Of a stretch of DNA of 64,000 nucleotides, positions 35,957 to 44,352 are shown piece after piece. Source of the stretch: Pontimicrobium sp. SW4 (GTDB lineage: Bacteria; Bacteroidota; Bacteroidia; Flavobacteriales; Flavobacteriaceae); contig NZ_CP157199.1 in NCBI RefSeq assembly GCF_039954625.1, positions 124,001-188,000 on the forward strand, read 5' to 3'. The position numbers and the translations under genes were made by a program. The notes beneath the pieces are model-generated. The model saw only the letters and a program-made list of their open reading frames with translations, ran no database searches and was not told where the DNA came from. Position 1 is the first letter of the stretch. The number at the start of each line of letters is the position of its first letter.

Positions 35957-36327
35957 ATATAGACCAAATAAGAGATCATTGCCTATCCAAAAAAGCAGCA
36001 ACCGAGAGTTTTCCGTTTGATGAAAACACATTAGTTTTTAAAGTAATGAACAAAATGTTCTTAATGGCGCCTTTAGATAAGTTTGAGAAAGGAGAAGCTT
36101 CAGTAACAGTAAAATGCGACCCAGAATATACAATTGAACTTAGGGAGCAATACGAGAGCGTTTATGCAGGCCCTTATGTAAGTAATAAACACTGGAATAC
36201 TATAGCAATCCATAAAAATGAATTGACACCAAAATTAGTATTAGAACTAATAGATCATAGTTATGATATGGTTGTAAAAGGAATGACGAAGAAGATGCGA
36301 TTATTATTAGAGAATAAAAACTATTAA
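35953..36327 (+). CDS. MmcQ/YjbR family protein
   Basis: A 124-residue protein with the MmcQ/YjbR (CyaY-like) fold: MNIDQIRDHCLSKKAATESF at the start, VFKVMNKMFLMAPLD in the middle and AGPYVSNKHWNTI, the most conserved segment, near residue 75. The family is described as DNA-binding by fold, without a proven role. Last gene of the coupled run. Confidence 0.92.
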   Translation: MNIDQIRDHCLSKKAATESFPFDENTLVFKVMNKMFLMAPLDKFEKGEASVTVKCDPEYTIELREQYESVYAGPYVSNKHWNTIAIHKNELTPKLVLELIDHSYDMVVKGMTKKMRLLLENKNY

Positions 36328-36349
36328 TCGACACTTATTTGCCATTGGA

Positions 36350-36378
36350 CTATACTAAACATTACTTTTATCTAAAGA
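36350..36378 (+). promoter_or_regulatory. CTATACTAAA / TCTAAAGA motif pair upstream of the H-NOX operon
   Basis: CTATACTAAA (36350-36359) and TCTAAAGA (36371-36378) lie 21 bp apart, 58-86 bp before the receiver gene at 36436. They resemble the CTACAGTAAA and TCTAAAGC elements at 40745, 46469, 48425 and 55663, but the order is reversed, so this is the weakest member of the set. Confidence 0.3.
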
Positions 36379-36435
36379 CACAAGTTAAAGAGGTGTAGTG
36401 TGATGTATATTGTACTTTATTAAACTTAAATCTAA

Positions 36436-36849
36436 ATGAATAAAGCTCTTAAGATAATGCTCATTGAAGATGATATGATTGAAATCATGAAGATGAACAG
36501 AACCATAAAAGCGCTACAATTGGAGCATGAAATTATTGAAACTAATAATGGAGAAGACGCTTTAAACTTATTATCTAAAAAGATAAATCTACCGGATATC
36601 ATTTTATTAGATTTAAATATGCCAAAAGTAAATGGCATCGAATTTTTATCAATCTTAAAAAAAGATGAGCAGTTAAGGCATATTCCAACCATAATATTGA
36701 CAACATCTAATAATCAAAAGGATTTATTAGAATGCTATAAAATTGGTATTGCAGGGTATATTTTAAAGCCTTTAAAATATGAAGACTATGTTTTAAAAAT
36801 TAAAAGCTTACTGGCTTACTGGAGTATTAACCAATTAATAAAAGTTTAA
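36436..36849 (+). CDS. Single-domain response regulator (Rcp1-like receiver)
   Basis: A 137-residue receiver without output domain. E11-D12-D13 form the acidic pocket, Asp59 (DIILLDLNMP) is the phospho-acceptor, TTSNNQ carries the switch Thr and LKPLKYED the conserved Lys. The extended loop and sequence are like receivers paired with phytochrome-type or soluble kinases. It is the first gene of a five-gene operon with H-NOX, kinase, Hpt and LytTR regulator, and directly abuts the H-NOX gene (0-bp gap). Confidence 0.93.
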   Translation: MNKALKIMLIEDDMIEIMKMNRTIKALQLEHEIIETNNGEDALNLLSKKINLPDIILLDLNMPKVNGIEFLSILKKDEQLRHIPTIILTTSNNQKDLLECYKIGIAGYILKPLKYEDYVLKIKSLLAYWSINQLIKV

Positions 36850-37389
36850 ATGAAAGGAATTGTTTTTACAGAGTTTTTGGATTTAGTTGAAGAGAAGTTT
36901 GGATTAGAGATGGTAGATAATATTATAGAGAACTCTAATTTAGAATCAGAAGGCGTTTATACTTCAATTGGGACATATAAATTCTCTGAAATGTTACAGT
37001 TATTACAAAATTTAAGTGCGAATACAAATATTAGCATTGATAATTTACTATTGGTTTACGCCGAACATTTTTTTGGAGTTTTAAAAGAAAGTTACCCAGG
37101 CTTGCTAGCTACCTATAAAGATCCTATAGAAATGCTATCATCTATAGAAAATCATATACATGTTGAGGTAAGGAAAATTTATCCTGATGCAGAATTACCT
37201 ACATTTAAGGTTATAGAAAAGACAAATAATTCCTTGATAATGATATACAAATCTAGTAGAGCAATGCATCATTTTGGCTTAGGTTTGATGAATAAAACAT
37301 TCGAGCATTTTAATTCAAGCGCTTCAATTGAGTTAGAAAAAATTAAACCTGATGGAACAGAAGTGAAGTTCGTTATTAATAAAAACTAA
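36850..37389 (+). CDS. H-NOX (heme NO-binding) sensor protein
   Basis: A 179-residue stand-alone H-NOX. The start MKGIVFTEFLDLVEEKFG is characteristic; the proximal heme ligand is His104 in IHVEVRKIYPDAELPTF, aligning with His105 of soluble guanylate cyclase beta1; and the heme-propionate YxSxR motif is Y133-K-S135-S-R137. No distal Tyr typical of oxygen-binding H-NOX is obvious, which fits NO selectivity. In other bacteria such proteins bind NO and inhibit a partner kinase, changing biofilm formation. Its stop codon overlaps the kinase start by one base, so the kinase is almost certainly its partner. Confidence 0.93.
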   Translation: MKGIVFTEFLDLVEEKFGLEMVDNIIENSNLESEGVYTSIGTYKFSEMLQLLQNLSANTNISIDNLLLVYAEHFFGVLKESYPGLLATYKDPIEMLSSIENHIHVEVRKIYPDAELPTFKVIEKTNNSLIMIYKSSRAMHHFGLGLMNKTFEHFNSSASIELEKIKPDGTEVKFVINKN

Positions 37390-39485
37390 TGAGTCAAACT
37401 CAAATTGACATATTAAAGCGTGCCTTAAATCGTGAAAAAGCAGCTAGAAAACAAGCGGAAAGTATTTTAGAGGATAAGTCTTTAAAACTTTTTAGTACTG
37501 CTGAAAAGCTAAAAGAAGTAAACGAGAAATTGGAATTGCTTTTAGAAGAGAAAACATCACAGCTACAAGGTGTTTTTGAAAACATTAATGACGCATACTT
37601 AATAATGGATCTTGAAGGAAATGTTCTAAAAATGAACGATGTAGCTATAGAGCTTTTTGGATACAACTTAAGTATAGAAAAATTAAACGTTGTAGACCTT
37701 ATATATAGAGCAGATGCTAATTATGCATTTGCATCGTTTAAAGAATTAAGAAAAAAAGGAATTTTTACAGACTATACAGCACGTGTTATAACTAAAAATA
37801 ATACTGTTAGATGGGTTCATATAAATGCCAGCATTATATATGACAAAGGAAAAAAACCTATAGCTGCTCAAGGTGTTATAAGGGATATAACTGAAGCAAA
37901 ACTAACAGCAGAGTTTATAGAAGAGCAAAAAAAAGAGTTAAATGTTATTGTTGAAAATTCGTCCTTAGGAATAGTACTTACCAAAAGAGGAAAAATTATA
38001 AGAACAAATGAGGCGATACAAAAACTGTTAGGATATACAGAACAGGAGCTTTCTAAGCTAACAATTAAGGATATTTCTTTAAAAGAAGATTTCTCAGAGT
38101 CTAAAGACTACTTAATAAAAATGGACTCTGGAGAAATAGACAATTTTGTTATCACTAAACGCTATAAAAAGAAAGACGGCTCTGTACTTTGGGCTAAAGT
38201 AAATGTAAATGCAGTTAGAGACAACTCGGAAAATATTAAATATCAAGTAGCACTTATAGAAGATATTACTTCAGAAAGAGAAAATACATTAATCATCGAT
38301 ATGATTAATGATGTGGCTAAGGCTATACTTGGGAAAATGGATATTTACGAAATAGCTTGGGAGATTACTAATAATATAGCAGAATATTTAAATTCAGAAG
38401 ACTGTGTTATTTACTTGATTGATCGTGAAAAGAATACTCTAGAACAAATTGCAGCGTATGGAGAAAAAGTAGATAACAATAACCAAATCATTAATAAAAT
38501 TACCTTGCCTATCGGGAAAGGTATTGTAGGAACAGTAGCAAAAACAGGAAAAGCAGAGATTATAAAAAATACAACTATAGATAAACGCTATATTGAAGAT
38601 GGTGCAAAACGATTTTCAGAAATAACTGTGCCAATTATTAGTGATGGACATGTTATTGGTCTTATAGACTCTGAACATACTGAAAAAAACTACTACACTG
38701 AGGAGCACTTATATGCTTTAGAGAGTATAGCAAATCTAGTGGCTATGCAGCTAAAAAGCGCGATTAATTTAAGAGAACGTCAAAGAGCTGAATCTAAAAA
38801 CAAAGAGCTTTTAGATCAATTAGCTAAAAGCAATGATGAGCTACAAGAATATGCTCATATTGTGTCTCATGATTTAAAATCGCCATTAAGAAGCATAGAT
38901 GCTTTAGTAAACTGGATTAAAGAAGATAATAAAGGTATGTTAGATGATGCGAGTATAGAAAACTTTGAGCTAATAGAAACTACTCTGGAAAAAATGGAAC
39001 ACCTTATTTCAGATATTCTTTTATACTCAAGTATAGGTTCTGATAGTGTTAAAGAGCAAGAAGTAGATTTAAACCAACTTGTACTAGACGTAACACAGGT
39101 TCTTTTTATACCAGAACATATCACTGTTAAAGTGTTAAATATATTACCAGTTGTTTACGGAGATAAAGTTAAGTTTCAACAACTATTTCAAAATTTAATA
39201 AGTAATGCTATTAAATTTATTAATAAAGAAAAAGGACTTGTAGAGATTGATGTGTCAAATAAGAAAACATATTATCAATTTTCAATAAAGGATAATGGTT
39301 TAGGTATTGAAAAAAAATATCATGATAAGATTTTTAAGATTTTCCATTCTTTAAATGACAATAAAGAATCTACTGGAATTGGGTTGTCAATAGTTAAAAA
39401 AATTATTGATTACTATAAAGGAGAGATATGGATAGAATCTTGTTTAGGACAAGGAACAACGTTTTATTTTACAATAAAAAAATGA
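37389..39485 (+). CDS. Soluble PAS-PAS-GAF histidine kinase, partner of H-NOX
   Basis: A 698-residue cytoplasmic kinase with no membrane helix: coiled coil (about 5-65), PAS (about 66-180), PAS (about 185-300), GAF (about 310-460), HisKA with His494 in HIVSHDLKSPLRS, and HATPase (about 585-698; QNLISNAIKF N-box, KDNGLGIEKKYHDKIF, STGIGLSIVKK). Inputs are therefore the two PAS domains, the GAF domain and probably the H-NOX protein encoded one base upstream. It has no receiver domain, so phosphate must go to the separate receiver, Hpt and LytTR proteins of the same operon. Confidence 0.93.
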   Translation: MSQTQIDILKRALNREKAARKQAESILEDKSLKLFSTAEKLKEVNEKLELLLEEKTSQLQGVFENINDAYLIMDLEGNVLKMNDVAIELFGYNLSIEKLNVVDLIYRADANYAFASFKELRKKGIFTDYTARVITKNNTVRWVHINASIIYDKGKKPIAAQGVIRDITEAKLTAEFIEEQKKELNVIVENSSLGIVLTKRGKIIRTNEAIQKLLGYTEQELSKLTIKDISLKEDFSESKDYLIKMDSGEIDNFVITKRYKKKDGSVLWAKVNVNAVRDNSENIKYQVALIEDITSERENTLIIDMINDVAKAILGKMDIYEIAWEITNNIAEYLNSEDCVIYLIDREKNTLEQIAAYGEKVDNNNQIINKITLPIGKGIVGTVAKTGKAEIIKNTTIDKRYIEDGAKRFSEITVPIISDGHVIGLIDSEHTEKNYYTEEHLYALESIANLVAMQLKSAINLRERQRAESKNKELLDQLAKSNDELQEYAHIVSHDLKSPLRSIDALVNWIKEDNKGMLDDASIENFELIETTLEKMEHLISDILLYSSIGSDSVKEQEVDLNQLVLDVTQVLFIPEHITVKVLNILPVVYGDKVKFQQLFQNLISNAIKFINKEKGLVEIDVSNKKTYYQFSIKDNGLGIEKKYHDKIFKIFHSLNDNKESTGIGLSIVKKIIDYYKGEIWIESCLGQGTTFYFTIKK

Positions 39486-39805
39486 CAATGGAAGAGCCTA
39501 ATTTACTCTATATTAATCAATTGTCTGGTGGAGACAAAGCCTTTAAGGCAAAGCTTATCACTATTATAAAAACAGAATTTCCACAAGAAAAGACAATCTA
39601 TTTTAAAAATTTAGCTGCTAAAAATTTTAAAGAAGTTTCAGAAAATGTACATAAACTTAAACATAAAATTAGTATTTTGGGACTTGAGAAAAGTTATGAG
39701 ATTGCAGCAGCATTTGAAAATAATCTACTGGAAGATAATACTAAGCTTCAAGAAGAATTTGAATCTATTTTAAATACCATAACTAATTATTTACAACAAT
39801 TATAA
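39482..39805 (+). CDS. Histidine phosphotransfer (Hpt) domain protein
   Basis: A 107-residue helical protein; the ATG at 39482 overlaps the kinase stop codon (ATGA), while the farther upstream start would add residues that only read the kinase gene in another frame. The Hpt motif is NVHKLKHKISILGLE, with His57 as the likely phosphorylation site. It should shuttle phosphate between the receiver at 36436 and the LytTR regulator 9 bp downstream, or to the Hpt/receiver pair of the operon at 8.9 kb (inference). Confidence 0.82.
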   Translation: MTMEEPNLLYINQLSGGDKAFKAKLITIIKTEFPQEKTIYFKNLAAKNFKEVSENVHKLKHKISILGLEKSYEIAAAFENNLLEDNTKLQEEFESILNTITNYLQQL

Positions 39806-39814
39806 TTAGCCTAT

Positions 39815-40525
39815 ATGAATTGTATTATCATTGATGATGAGTCTACAGCAAGAGCAATTATTAATCAACTATGTTCAAATGTTGATAACTTAAATGTTTT
39901 GGAAGAATTCCCTAATGCAATTCAGGCAATTAAATATCTAAATCAACATGAAGTAGATTTAATTTTTTTGGATATACATATGCCAGATTTTACAGGATTC
40001 GATTTTATAGAAACTCTAAAGAATCCTCCAAAAATAATTTTAACCACCTCAGATTCGAAGTTTGCAATTCAAGCTTTTGAATATGATTGTATTGTAGACT
40101 ATTTAGTTAAGCCTATAACCCCAGAACGTTTCCAAAAAGCAATTAATAAAGCGAATGCTTTACCTAGTAAAGTAAATGAGACAATCCCTTCTGAGAAAGT
40201 TGAAATGGCATCAGGGAATGATCTATATGTAAATATAGACAGACGGTTAATTAAAATTGATATTCCTAGTATTTATCTGGTAGAAGCTAAAGGTGATTAC
40301 ATACATGTGAAAACCGAAGAGAAAAATTATACCGTACATTCTACGCTTAAAAAGATTGAAGAAAAATTACCAGACAGTTTATTTCTTAAAGTACATCGCT
40401 CTTATATTATTAATACCAAAAAAATTATAGACATCGAAGATAATAGTGTGCTTATTAAAAAAGATGTCATCCCTGTAAGTAGATCAAACAGACCTGAACT
40501 AATGAAGCGGCTTAATTTGCTTTAA
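39815..40525 (+). CDS. LytTR-family response regulator
   Basis: A 236-residue regulator: receiver (about 1-118) with D7-D8, phospho-acceptor Asp53 (LIFLDIHMP), TTSDSKF and VKPITPERF; then a LytTR DNA-binding domain (about 138-236) with YLVEAKGDYIHVKTEEK, LKKIEEKLPDSLFLKVHRSYIIN and VPVSRSNRPEL, all canonical. LytTR proteins bind direct repeats with about 21-bp pitch. It is the DNA-binding output of the H-NOX phosphorelay. Both repeated promoter motifs of this window are candidate targets, with no direct proof. Confidence 0.94.
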   Translation: MNCIIIDDESTARAIINQLCSNVDNLNVLEEFPNAIQAIKYLNQHEVDLIFLDIHMPDFTGFDFIETLKNPPKIILTTSDSKFAIQAFEYDCIVDYLVKPITPERFQKAINKANALPSKVNETIPSEKVEMASGNDLYVNIDRRLIKIDIPSIYLVEAKGDYIHVKTEEKNYTVHSTLKKIEEKLPDSLFLKVHRSYIINTKKIIDIEDNSVLIKKDVIPVSRSNRPELMKRLNLL

Positions 40526-40609
40526 AACGGTTCGTCGATACATAAAGGTATTCTAACTAACTTAATCTTCAGTCAAACGAAAATCAATCAATCGAGTCAT
40601 AATCACTGT

Positions 40610-40617
40610 TATTTTTG
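40610..40617 (+). promoter_or_regulatory. Promoter -7 element TATTTTTG
   Basis: An exact TAnnTTTG match, 84 bp after the LytTR stop codon and 70 bp before a strong terminator, with no ORF between. TTCGTCGAT, a half-site of the TTCATCGAT motif, lies at 40531-40539. Confidence 0.5.
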
Positions 40618-40623
40618 TAAATC

Positions 40624-40718
40624 AAATTATAACATAACAATTTGTGATTAATAGTAATTTAGTTTATTGAGATTAGTAGTCAAAGTCAAGGCAGAGAATT
40701 TAATCTCTGCCTTTTTTT
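40624..40718 (+). ncRNA. Candidate small RNA of about 95 nt
   Basis: Delimited by a perfect -7 element at 40610 and the terminator at 40688-40718. There is no start codon followed by a useful ORF. AAATT...AATTT can pair in its first 30 bases. It could equally be the 3' untranslated region of the LytTR operon. The rest of the 40526-40863 gap holds only the motif at 40745 and the next promoter. Confidence 0.35.
40688..40718 (+). terminator. Strong intrinsic terminator
   Basis: AAGGCAGAGA (40688-40697) pairs with TCTCTGCCTT (40704-40713) around a six-base loop, followed by a T run. It ends the H-NOX operon and the candidate small RNA. Confidence 0.88.
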
Positions 40719-40744
40719 ACTTTATAAAGTATTGGCTATAAGCC

Positions 40745-40773
40745 TCTAAAGCCATTCGTCTATTGTAAACTAC
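40745..40773 (+). promoter_or_regulatory. TCTAAAGC / CTATTGTAAACTAC motif upstream of a T9SS gene
   Basis: TCTAAAGC (40745-40752) and CTATTGTAAACTAC (40760-40773). The second differs in two of 14 bases from CTACAGTAAACTAC at 46469. It lies 74 bp before the -7 element TAATTTTG at 40834-40841. Confidence 0.4.
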
Positions 40774-40833
40774 AAACCAACCCTATTCAAAATGCTTTAA
40801 TAGAAAATATGATAATAAAACTAAAAGAGGGAA

Positions 40834-40841
40834 TAATTTTG
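40834..40841 (+). promoter_or_regulatory. Promoter -7 element of the T9SS gene
   Basis: TAATTTTG is an exact match to TAnnTTTG, 22 bp before the ATG at 40864. Confidence 0.6.
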
Positions 40842-40863
40842 CTAATAACCTATTAGAAATATA

Positions 40864-43470
40864 ATGATGAATAAACTTTACACTTTAAAAAATAGAATCT
40901 TAATACTTAGCTCTATTTTAATTGGTTTAAACAGCCAAGGGCAAGACCTACCTTTCAATTGCGATTATAATGCATATTTGTTTCAGTATAATGATGTCTA
41001 TGCTATAGATTTAGCTTCAGGCAATGCTTATGAAGTAGCAACAGATATTACAACAGGAAACATTAACGCAGCAGCTTATAACTCTGCGGATGGATTTATC
41101 TGGGGCTCATTAAGTACACCGTCAAAAACAATAGTACGTATTGGTAAGAATTTTGAAACCACAACACTCTATATAGATGAATTACCAATACATAATCGAT
41201 ATGTTGGAGATATTAGTACTGAAGGAATCTATTACTTAAAAGGAGGAGGTACAACATATTATAAAATAGATTTGAACCCCGATTCTGCAAATTACGGACA
41301 GTATATTGAAACCCTAAACCTTTCACAGAGTATAAGTCATCATGATTGGGCATTTAATGCCGTAGATAATAAGTTATATACTGTCGAAAAAAGCACTAAT
41401 ATTTTATATCGTATTGATGCAGAAACTGGTGCTATTGAAAATTTAGGCGAAGTCCCTATTTTATCTGGACTAAATTACACATATGGAGCTGTATATTTTG
41501 ATGTCTCTGGGCGTTTTTATGTATCGGCAAATCAAACAGGAACAATTTATGTTATTCAAAGTGTTCAAGATCTAGATGGAGCTAATAGTATGGACTCAAA
41601 TTTATTTGCATTTGGGCCATCAAGTTCACAAAATGACGGAGCACGTTGTCCAACAGCACCTGTGCCTCAAGAAATTTGTGACAATGGAATTGACGATGAT
41701 GGTGATGGGCTTACAGATTGTGAAGACCCTTCTTGTTCTGGTTATGGTGATTGCGAGGTTATAGATCCTCCAACATCAGGCGGAAATGATGGTGGTTTGG
41801 AAAGCAACAATAGACTCTCAAACCAAATTAATCAAAGAAATTATAATCGCGCTAAAAACAGTTATAGTTTTGATAAAGCAAATGCGCGTAAAGTAAAGAA
41901 AACAGCGAAATATGCACAAAGAAATTCTAATTTAGAGTTTAAGTTACAAGATTTTATACCTCTTGATGTTATAAATGAAGAATATGCTTTAGAATCTACA
42001 CCAACAGACTTATTGAATATAACGAATGCAACCGAAGTCTATTCTGTAGATTATATGATAAATACAAACACAGTAGCTTCAATACTAGCCTTAAAAACAG
42101 AAAATGGCGTGTATGAACACACAAAATATATCTGCGACCGTCTTTTAGGAGGAGAGCTGATATCAGTATCAACCATAGATATTAATGAACAAAGTTTTAT
42201 TAAAAGCATCATTAGAAATACAGATAATACAGTTGAGTTTGTATTAAGTCTTTCAGCAAAAGAAGTTAATAACAATGAGAATTTTGCTATTGAGAGTCAC
42301 TGGAACCTTGATAAATACGAAAGTGATGTTACATTTTATAATTTTCAAATCTGGTCTAATTCTTTAGATGATCTGCTATTACTAGGCGAAGAGGTAGTAC
42401 GTTTATTAAATTCACAAAGACCTATTTCAAGTTATAATAATTCAACACCTCCAACAGTATTTGTTAGAAAAGGCAAATATGTTAATGGAAAACTAGACTT
42501 ACAAATAATTAATACAAATGCAACAAGAGCAGTTACATTTGATGCTGGATTAAGAGAAACTGAAACTAGAGATATAATTAGTGAATCTTCTACAGTTAAT
42601 TTAAATGAAAATTATATAACCAATTTAGAATATGACATAGGCAATTTGTTTGACATTGGTTTTAGAATTGGAGACGGCATTGCAACACCGGATGATTTGT
42701 TTATGTCTGACGGTCCATGGGGAATTGATGATTTTGCTAAAACAACAGTAATTAACTCCTATAACATTTTACCAAATTCTATAGATTTTGATACAGCAGA
42801 TTTTCCAATAGAAAGAAACATAAATCTAGAAGCTACAACAAGTGAATATGTAGCGGCTTATAGAGCATTAACACCAAGATTCAATCCAGTAAATCTAACT
42901 AGTTATAATGCATTTAAATTAAAAGCAAAAGGAACAGGAAATCTACAAATTACGTTTATTAAAAAAGGCATTGACAATTGGGAAGATCAGTACAAGACTA
43001 ATATACAGTTAACAGACACACTAAATGAATTTATAATACCGTTTTCGAAATTTAATAATTCAACATATTCCAATTTAGTACTAGATGATATTGTAACAAT
43101 TGTGTTTACAATGGTCTCAAAAGATGGAAAAACGGTTACTAAAAACATGTTGCTGCAAGATATAAGTTTCACACAGAGTGAATCTTTAAGTATTGAATCT
43201 TATGATGCAGAAGGCTTAAATAGAATAATGGCAATACCAAATCCAATGAATACAAGTACGACTATTAGATTTATGTCAAACACATCTGAAACAGTACAAC
43301 TTATAATTCATGATCAGTTAGGTAAAGTAGTTTATAAAACTAGTTATAGAACTGTTTCTGGTAAAAATGAAATAGAACTAAACAAACAACAATTAAGTTC
43401 AGGTTTATATTTTTGCAATATGGTTGGAGATAAGCATGTTTATAACCCTTTGAAGTTACTTATTAGGTAG
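40864..43470 (+). CDS. T9SS-secreted protein with DUF6923-like propeller region
   Basis: An 868-residue protein: signal peptide (RILILSSILIGLNSQGQ), a beta-propeller-like region of the DUF6923 type (about 25-265; SADGFIWGSL, AVDNKLYTVEKSTNILYRID), a short Ca-binding Cys-Asp-rich segment (CDNGIDDDGDGLTDCEDPSC), a Gly-rich linker, a basic spacer (about 310-360), a long beta region (about 365-590), a carbohydrate-binding-like beta sandwich (about 620-770) and a T9SS type A sorting domain (last 80 residues, NPMNTSTTIRFMSN...LSSGLYFC). It is probably exported and attached to the surface. The sandwich resembles CBM11/CIA30-type folds and may bind the polysaccharide made by the neighbouring genes (inference). 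Confidence 0.85.
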   Translation: MMNKLYTLKNRILILSSILIGLNSQGQDLPFNCDYNAYLFQYNDVYAIDLASGNAYEVATDITTGNINAAAYNSADGFIWGSLSTPSKTIVRIGKNFETTTLYIDELPIHNRYVGDISTEGIYYLKGGGTTYYKIDLNPDSANYGQYIETLNLSQSISHHDWAFNAVDNKLYTVEKSTNILYRIDAETGAIENLGEVPILSGLNYTYGAVYFDVSGRFYVSANQTGTIYVIQSVQDLDGANSMDSNLFAFGPSSSQNDGARCPTAPVPQEICDNGIDDDGDGLTDCEDPSCSGYGDCEVIDPPTSGGNDGGLESNNRLSNQINQRNYNRAKNSYSFDKANARKVKKTAKYAQRNSNLEFKLQDFIPLDVINEEYALESTPTDLLNITNATEVYSVDYMINTNTVASILALKTENGVYEHTKYICDRLLGGELISVSTIDINEQSFIKSIIRNTDNTVEFVLSLSAKEVNNNENFAIESHWNLDKYESDVTFYNFQIWSNSLDDLLLLGEEVVRLLNSQRPISSYNNSTPPTVFVRKGKYVNGKLDLQIINTNATRAVTFDAGLRETETRDIISESSTVNLNENYITNLEYDIGNLFDIGFRIGDGIATPDDLFMSDGPWGIDDFAKTTVINSYNILPNSIDFDTADFPIERNINLEATTSEYVAAYRALTPRFNPVNLTSYNAFKLKAKGTGNLQITFIKKGIDNWEDQYKTNIQLTDTLNEFIIPFSKFNNSTYSNLVLDDIVTIVFTMVSKDGKTVTKNMLLQDISFTQSESLSIESYDAEGLNRIMAIPNPMNTSTTIRFMSNTSETVQLIIHDQLGKVVYKTSYRTVSGKNEIELNKQQLSSGLYFCNMVGDKHVYNPLKLLIR

Positions 43471-43493
43471 CCTAATTAATAGTTTGTTTGTAG

Positions 43494-43522
43494 AGGCAAA
43501 AGAGAAATCTTTTGCCTTTTTG
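43494..43522 (+). terminator. Strong intrinsic terminator after the T9SS gene
   Basis: AGGCAAAAGA (43494-43503) pairs perfectly with TCTTTTGCCT (43508-43517) around a GAAA tetraloop, followed by TTTTTG. Confidence 0.9.
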
Positions 43523-43554
43523 TTTTATTGTAATTTGTCCAAAGTAACAATGGT

Positions 43555-44226
43555 TTAAAAAACTTTATAAAACGTAGTAACTATAAGTCCTTTATTGTCA
43601 CTTAATGGAATAGATAATAGTTGTTTACTCTCTTTTATTTTAAAATTAAATGGTGAAGCTAAAAGGTTTATGCCACTTTGTTTTTTTAGCCTTATTCCTT
43701 GCCCCGAAATTATATCTTTATTAGGTAAAAAGTCTTTAGAAGGTATATGTTCTGTTACAATCACATATTTAAAATGTGACAACTTTGTCAATATACGCTG
43801 TACTTCAGTATTTGATAAATGTTGGAGCACTTGTCTCACAATAGCACAATCGCCTGCCGGCAAATCGTCTTTTGAGATGTCTAAACAATGGAATTCTAAA
43901 TTTGCTTTTTGAAATGCTTTTTTATTATGCTCAATAAGGTTTTTTACTATATCTATTGCATAATAAACTTTAGTGTGTTTTACTAATTCTTTCCCTACAT
44001 TAAAATCTCCGCAACCCAAATCGCAAACAATTAAAGGGTTCTTGAAGGATGTTAAAAATGAAGTTAGGACATCTATATATAGATTTACTATTTCGGGATG
44101 ATGTGATCCTACGCCTGAATAGAAAACGGTGTTTTCACCTCCCCAAAGGTTGTTCTCATAAACTTGTTGCATGGCATCTTTAGTTGGCCAAGGCTTCTTT
44201 ATTTTTTTAGTACTATTGAGTTTCAT
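43555..44226 (-). CDS. Class I SAM-dependent methyltransferase
   Basis: A 223-residue enzyme if started at the ATG at 44226 (MKLNSTKKIKKPWPTKDAM); a longer frame to 44280 adds 18 residues that do not look like the family. Motif I is PLIVCDLGCGDFNVG; motif II-like YYAIDIVKNLIEHN and the post-motif DCAIVRQVLQHLSN follow. The product is soluble and cytoplasmic. The substrate is unknown; its position beside polysaccharide genes suggests sugar methylation, but housekeeping roles are equally possible. Confidence 0.85.
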   Translation of the reverse strand: MKLNSTKKIKKPWPTKDAMQQVYENNLWGGENTVFYSGVGSHHPEIVNLYIDVLTSFLTSFKNPLIVCDLGCGDFNVGKELVKHTKVYYAIDIVKNLIEHNKKAFQKANLEFHCLDISKDDLPAGDCAIVRQVLQHLSNTEVQRILTKLSHFKYVIVTEHIPSKDFLPNKDIISGQGIRLKKQSGINLLASPFNFKIKESKQLLSIPLSDNKGLIVTTFYKVF

Positions 44227-44352
44227 AATCGTAAAAAAGTCCTGTGAATATACACTATTATGAAATAATAATACATTCAAAGCAAAGTAATATTAGGGCT
44301 AATAAATATCAATGTAAGTAGGATCCTGTAGAAGCGTATTGGGTCAATGGCT

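Noticed and set aside
41576..41764. 62-codon plus-strand ORF inside the T9SS gene
   Set aside because: It is an alternative frame of the Asp-rich calcium-binding-like segment and has no independent support.
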